Origin: Flavobacterium sp.
GTDB taxonomy: Bacteria; Bacteroidota; Bacteroidia; Flavobacteriales; Flavobacteriaceae
Assembly (NCBI RefSeq): GCF_027483985.1
Contig: NZ_JAIXTJ010000042.1
Span: 124,001 to 188,000, forward strand
DNA: 64,000 nt
Direction of reading: 5' to 3'
Numbering within the stretch: position 1 is the first letter of the stretch; every line of letters begins with the position of its first letter. Positions 61,711 to 64,000 of the stretch are shown here, in pieces. A model generated the notes under the pieces. It saw only the letters and a list, made by a program, of their open reading frames with translations, was not told the origin of the DNA and searched no databases. The position numbers and the translations under genes were made by a program.

Positions 61711-63815
61711 TGGCACAAGAAACTATCAAAGTAGCACTGATTGGTAATCCTAATACTGGTAAAACTTCGGTTTTTAATCAGCTTACTGGTTTGCACCAAC
61801 AAGTTGGAAATTATCCCGGAATCACTGTCGAAAAGAAAATCGGAACTTGTAAACTTTCAGATAATGTAAAAGCTACAATATTAGATTTACCTGGAACTTA
61901 TAGTTTAAATGCTAGTTCAATTGACGAAAATGTTGTCATTGAATTATTAATGAACAAGAAGGATGAAAATTTTCCAGATGTTGTTGTTGTAGTGACAGAG
62001 GTCGAAAATTTGAAAAGAAACTTACTTCTTTTTACTCAAATTAAAGATTTAGAAATTCCAACAATTTTGGTCATCAATATGAGTGATCGAATGAAGTTAA
62101 AAGGAATTGATTTGAATATACCTTACCTAGAACAAGAACTAAAGACAAAAATTGCCTTAGTTAGTTCGAGAAAAAATATTGGTATTCAACAAATTAAAAC
62201 GCTTATTCTTGATTACAAATCGCTTTCTAATGAACCTTGCTTAAATGCTTCAAGTATTGATATTGAATATTTTGACAAATTAAGAAAAGCTTTCCCAAAT
62301 CAGTTAGTTTACAAACTTTGGTTGGTTATTACTCAAGATGTAAATTTCTTGAATTTAGAGCGAAACGAAATGAAAAGTTCGTTTACAAAATCACACGCTG
62401 ATTTAAAAAGATTACAGCAAAAAGAAACCATAAAAAGATACCAATTTATTAATGATACTTTAAAAGTTGGTCAAACGATTGATAATTCAAAAGCATCTGA
62501 TATTAGAGCTAAGCTTGACAGAATTTTGACTCACAAAATTTTTGGTTACATCATTTTCTTTGTCATTCTTTTTGGAATATTTCAATCTATTTTTGATTGG
62601 TCGAGTATTCCAATGGATTTTATTGATAGTTCATTTGCAAATTTAGCGTCTTATGCTAAAACACATCTTCCTTCAGGTGAATTTACAAATTTAATAAGCG
62701 AAGGAATTATTCCCGGAATTGGAGGAATACTGATCTTCATTCCACAAATCGCTTTTCTATTTTTATTTATATCAGTCCTTGAAGAAAGTGGTTATATGAG
62801 TCGTGTTGTTTTTTTAATGGACAAATTAATGCGCCGATACGGACTTTCTGGAAAAAGTGTTGTACCGTTAATTTCGGGAACTGCTTGTGCAATTCCAGCA
62901 ATCATGGGTGCAAGAAATATTGAAAATTGGAAAGAGCGACTAATCACAATTTTAGTTACGCCTTTCATAACTTGTTCAGCAAGATTGCCTGTTTATGCTA
63001 TTCTTATTGCATTAATTATTCCTGAAGAACGAGTTTTAGGATTTATAAGTCTACAAGGTTTAACTCTTATGATTTTATATCTCTTAGGTTTTATTGTTGC
63101 TATATTTTCAGCTTATATTTTGAACAAAATTTTAAAAATTAGTTCTAAGTCTTATTTTGTTGTTGAAATGCCTAGCTATAAAATTCCGTTGTTTAAAAAT
63201 GTCGCAATAAACGTTTTAGAAAAAACGAAAGCATTTGTATTTGGAGCCGGAAAAATCATTCTAGCTTTATCTGTTATTTTATGGTTTTTGGGATCACACG
63301 GTCCAGGTAAAGATTTTAAAAATGCCGAAAAAATAATCGAACAAGAAGTATATTCGAGTCCAATTCCAATAAATCCATCTGTAATTCCTGATCGTGTTTC
63401 TGAATACAAATTAGAGCATTCTTATATTGGTATTATTGGAAAATCAATTGAACCCATTATTAAGCCATTGGGCTACGATTGGAAAATAGGAATAGCAGTT
63501 GTAAGCTCATTTGCAGCAAGAGAAGTTTTTGTTGGAACACTTGCAACCATTTATAGCGTTGGAAGTCACAGCGAAGAAGAAGCTACCATTAAGAAAAGAA
63601 TGGAAGCTGAAATTAAACCCGACGGCACAAAAATTTTCAACTTTGCTACGGGAATTTCGCTTCTTCTTTTTTATGCTTTTGCAATGCAATGTGTAAGTAC
63701 GTTAGCTATCGTTAAAAAAGAAACTAACTCGTGGAAATGGCCAATAATACAGCTGGTTTTTATGAGTGGATTTGCCTACGTAACTGCATTAATTGCCTAC
63801 CAATTTTTGAAATAA
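61710..63815 (+). CDS. feoB: Ferrous iron transport protein B
   Basis: ALIGNPNTGKTSVFNQLTG, NYPGITVEKK, LPGTYSL, Gate/TM region GTACAIPAIMGARNI. Confidence 0.97.
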   Translation: MAQETIKVALIGNPNTGKTSVFNQLTGLHQQVGNYPGITVEKKIGTCKLSDNVKATILDLPGTYSLNASSIDENVVIELLMNKKDENFPDVVVVVTEVENLKRNLLLFTQIKDLEIPTILVINMSDRMKLKGIDLNIPYLEQELKTKIALVSSRKNIGIQQIKTLILDYKSLSNEPCLNASSIDIEYFDKLRKAFPNQLVYKLWLVITQDVNFLNLERNEMKSSFTKSHADLKRLQQKETIKRYQFINDTLKVGQTIDNSKASDIRAKLDRILTHKIFGYIIFFVILFGIFQSIFDWSSIPMDFIDSSFANLASYAKTHLPSGEFTNLISEGIIPGIGGILIFIPQIAFLFLFISVLEESGYMSRVVFLMDKLMRRYGLSGKSVVPLISGTACAIPAIMGARNIENWKERLITILVTPFITCSARLPVYAILIALIIPEERVLGFISLQGLTLMILYLLGFIVAIFSAYILNKILKISSKSYFVVEMPSYKIPLFKNVAINVLEKTKAFVFGAGKIILALSVILWFLGSHGPGKDFKNAEKIIEQEVYSSPIPINPSVIPDRVSEYKLEHSYIGIIGKSIEPIIKPLGYDWKIGIAVVSSFAAREVFVGTLATIYSVGSHSEEEATIKKRMEAEIKPDGTKIFNFATGISLLLFYAFAMQCVSTLAIVKKETNSWKWPIIQLVFMSGFAYVTALIAYQFLK

Positions 63816-63945
63816 AAAACTTCAATCGCATTATTCTCGTAACTAATCTAAAATAAACAAAGTTTTGTGTCAAAAAAGTTATTTTTAATTTGTCTAAATA
63901 AGAATTAATAGATAATTTTGCAGCATAGAATTAATCTAAATAAAA

Positions 63946-64000
63946 ATGAAATACTTTTTTTCTGCCCTTATCACATTATTAGCTTTTAGCATCCAAGCAC
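63946..64000 (+). CDS. Partial CDS, exported protein N-terminus
   Basis: MKYFFSALITLLAFSIQA signal peptide, runs off window end. Confidence 0.5.
   Translation, partial: MKYFFSALITLLAFSIQA

Noticed and set aside
1-64000. tRNA or rRNA genes
   Set aside because: None recognised by eye; a tRNAscan/Infernal run would be needed to be sure.

Overview
AT-rich Bacteroidota (Flavobacterium-like) chromosomal window, mostly housekeeping. It holds a complete minus-strand trp operon (trpE-G-D-C-F-B-A) and a complete his operon (hisG-D-C-B-H-A-F-IE). Upstream of each I could read a short leader ORF, Trp-rich for trp and His-His-His-His for his, followed by a U-tract hairpin; these are apparent ribosome-mediated attenuators that the ORF track does not list. 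Other content: two M13 and one S9 peptidase, T9SS-exported proteins, amtB, mfd, metG, M28 peptidase, feoAB, SCO1. The most unusual locus is a tightly overlapping six-gene plus-strand cassette (about 25.7-31.1 kb): XRE regulator, C5-cytosine DNA methyltransferase, protein with two GHKL ATPase modules (Hsp90/MORC-like N-terminus, histidine-kinase-like C-terminus), receiver-domain protein, small putative caspase/CHAT-like peptidase, and HNH endonuclease. It looks like a restriction-modification system fused to a two-component/protease signalling arm. Other points of interest: a ParE-like TA module bounded by a diverged copy of the mfd 3' end, a RAYT transposase with REP-like palindromes inside and just after its gene, repeat-like sequence in-frame inside coding genes, a 127-bp tandem repeat array, a tandem pair of tail-less SSBs, a nonsense second codon in a secreted-protein gene, and a truncated tandem gene duplicate. 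All product calls are by eye from motifs; no database search was run.
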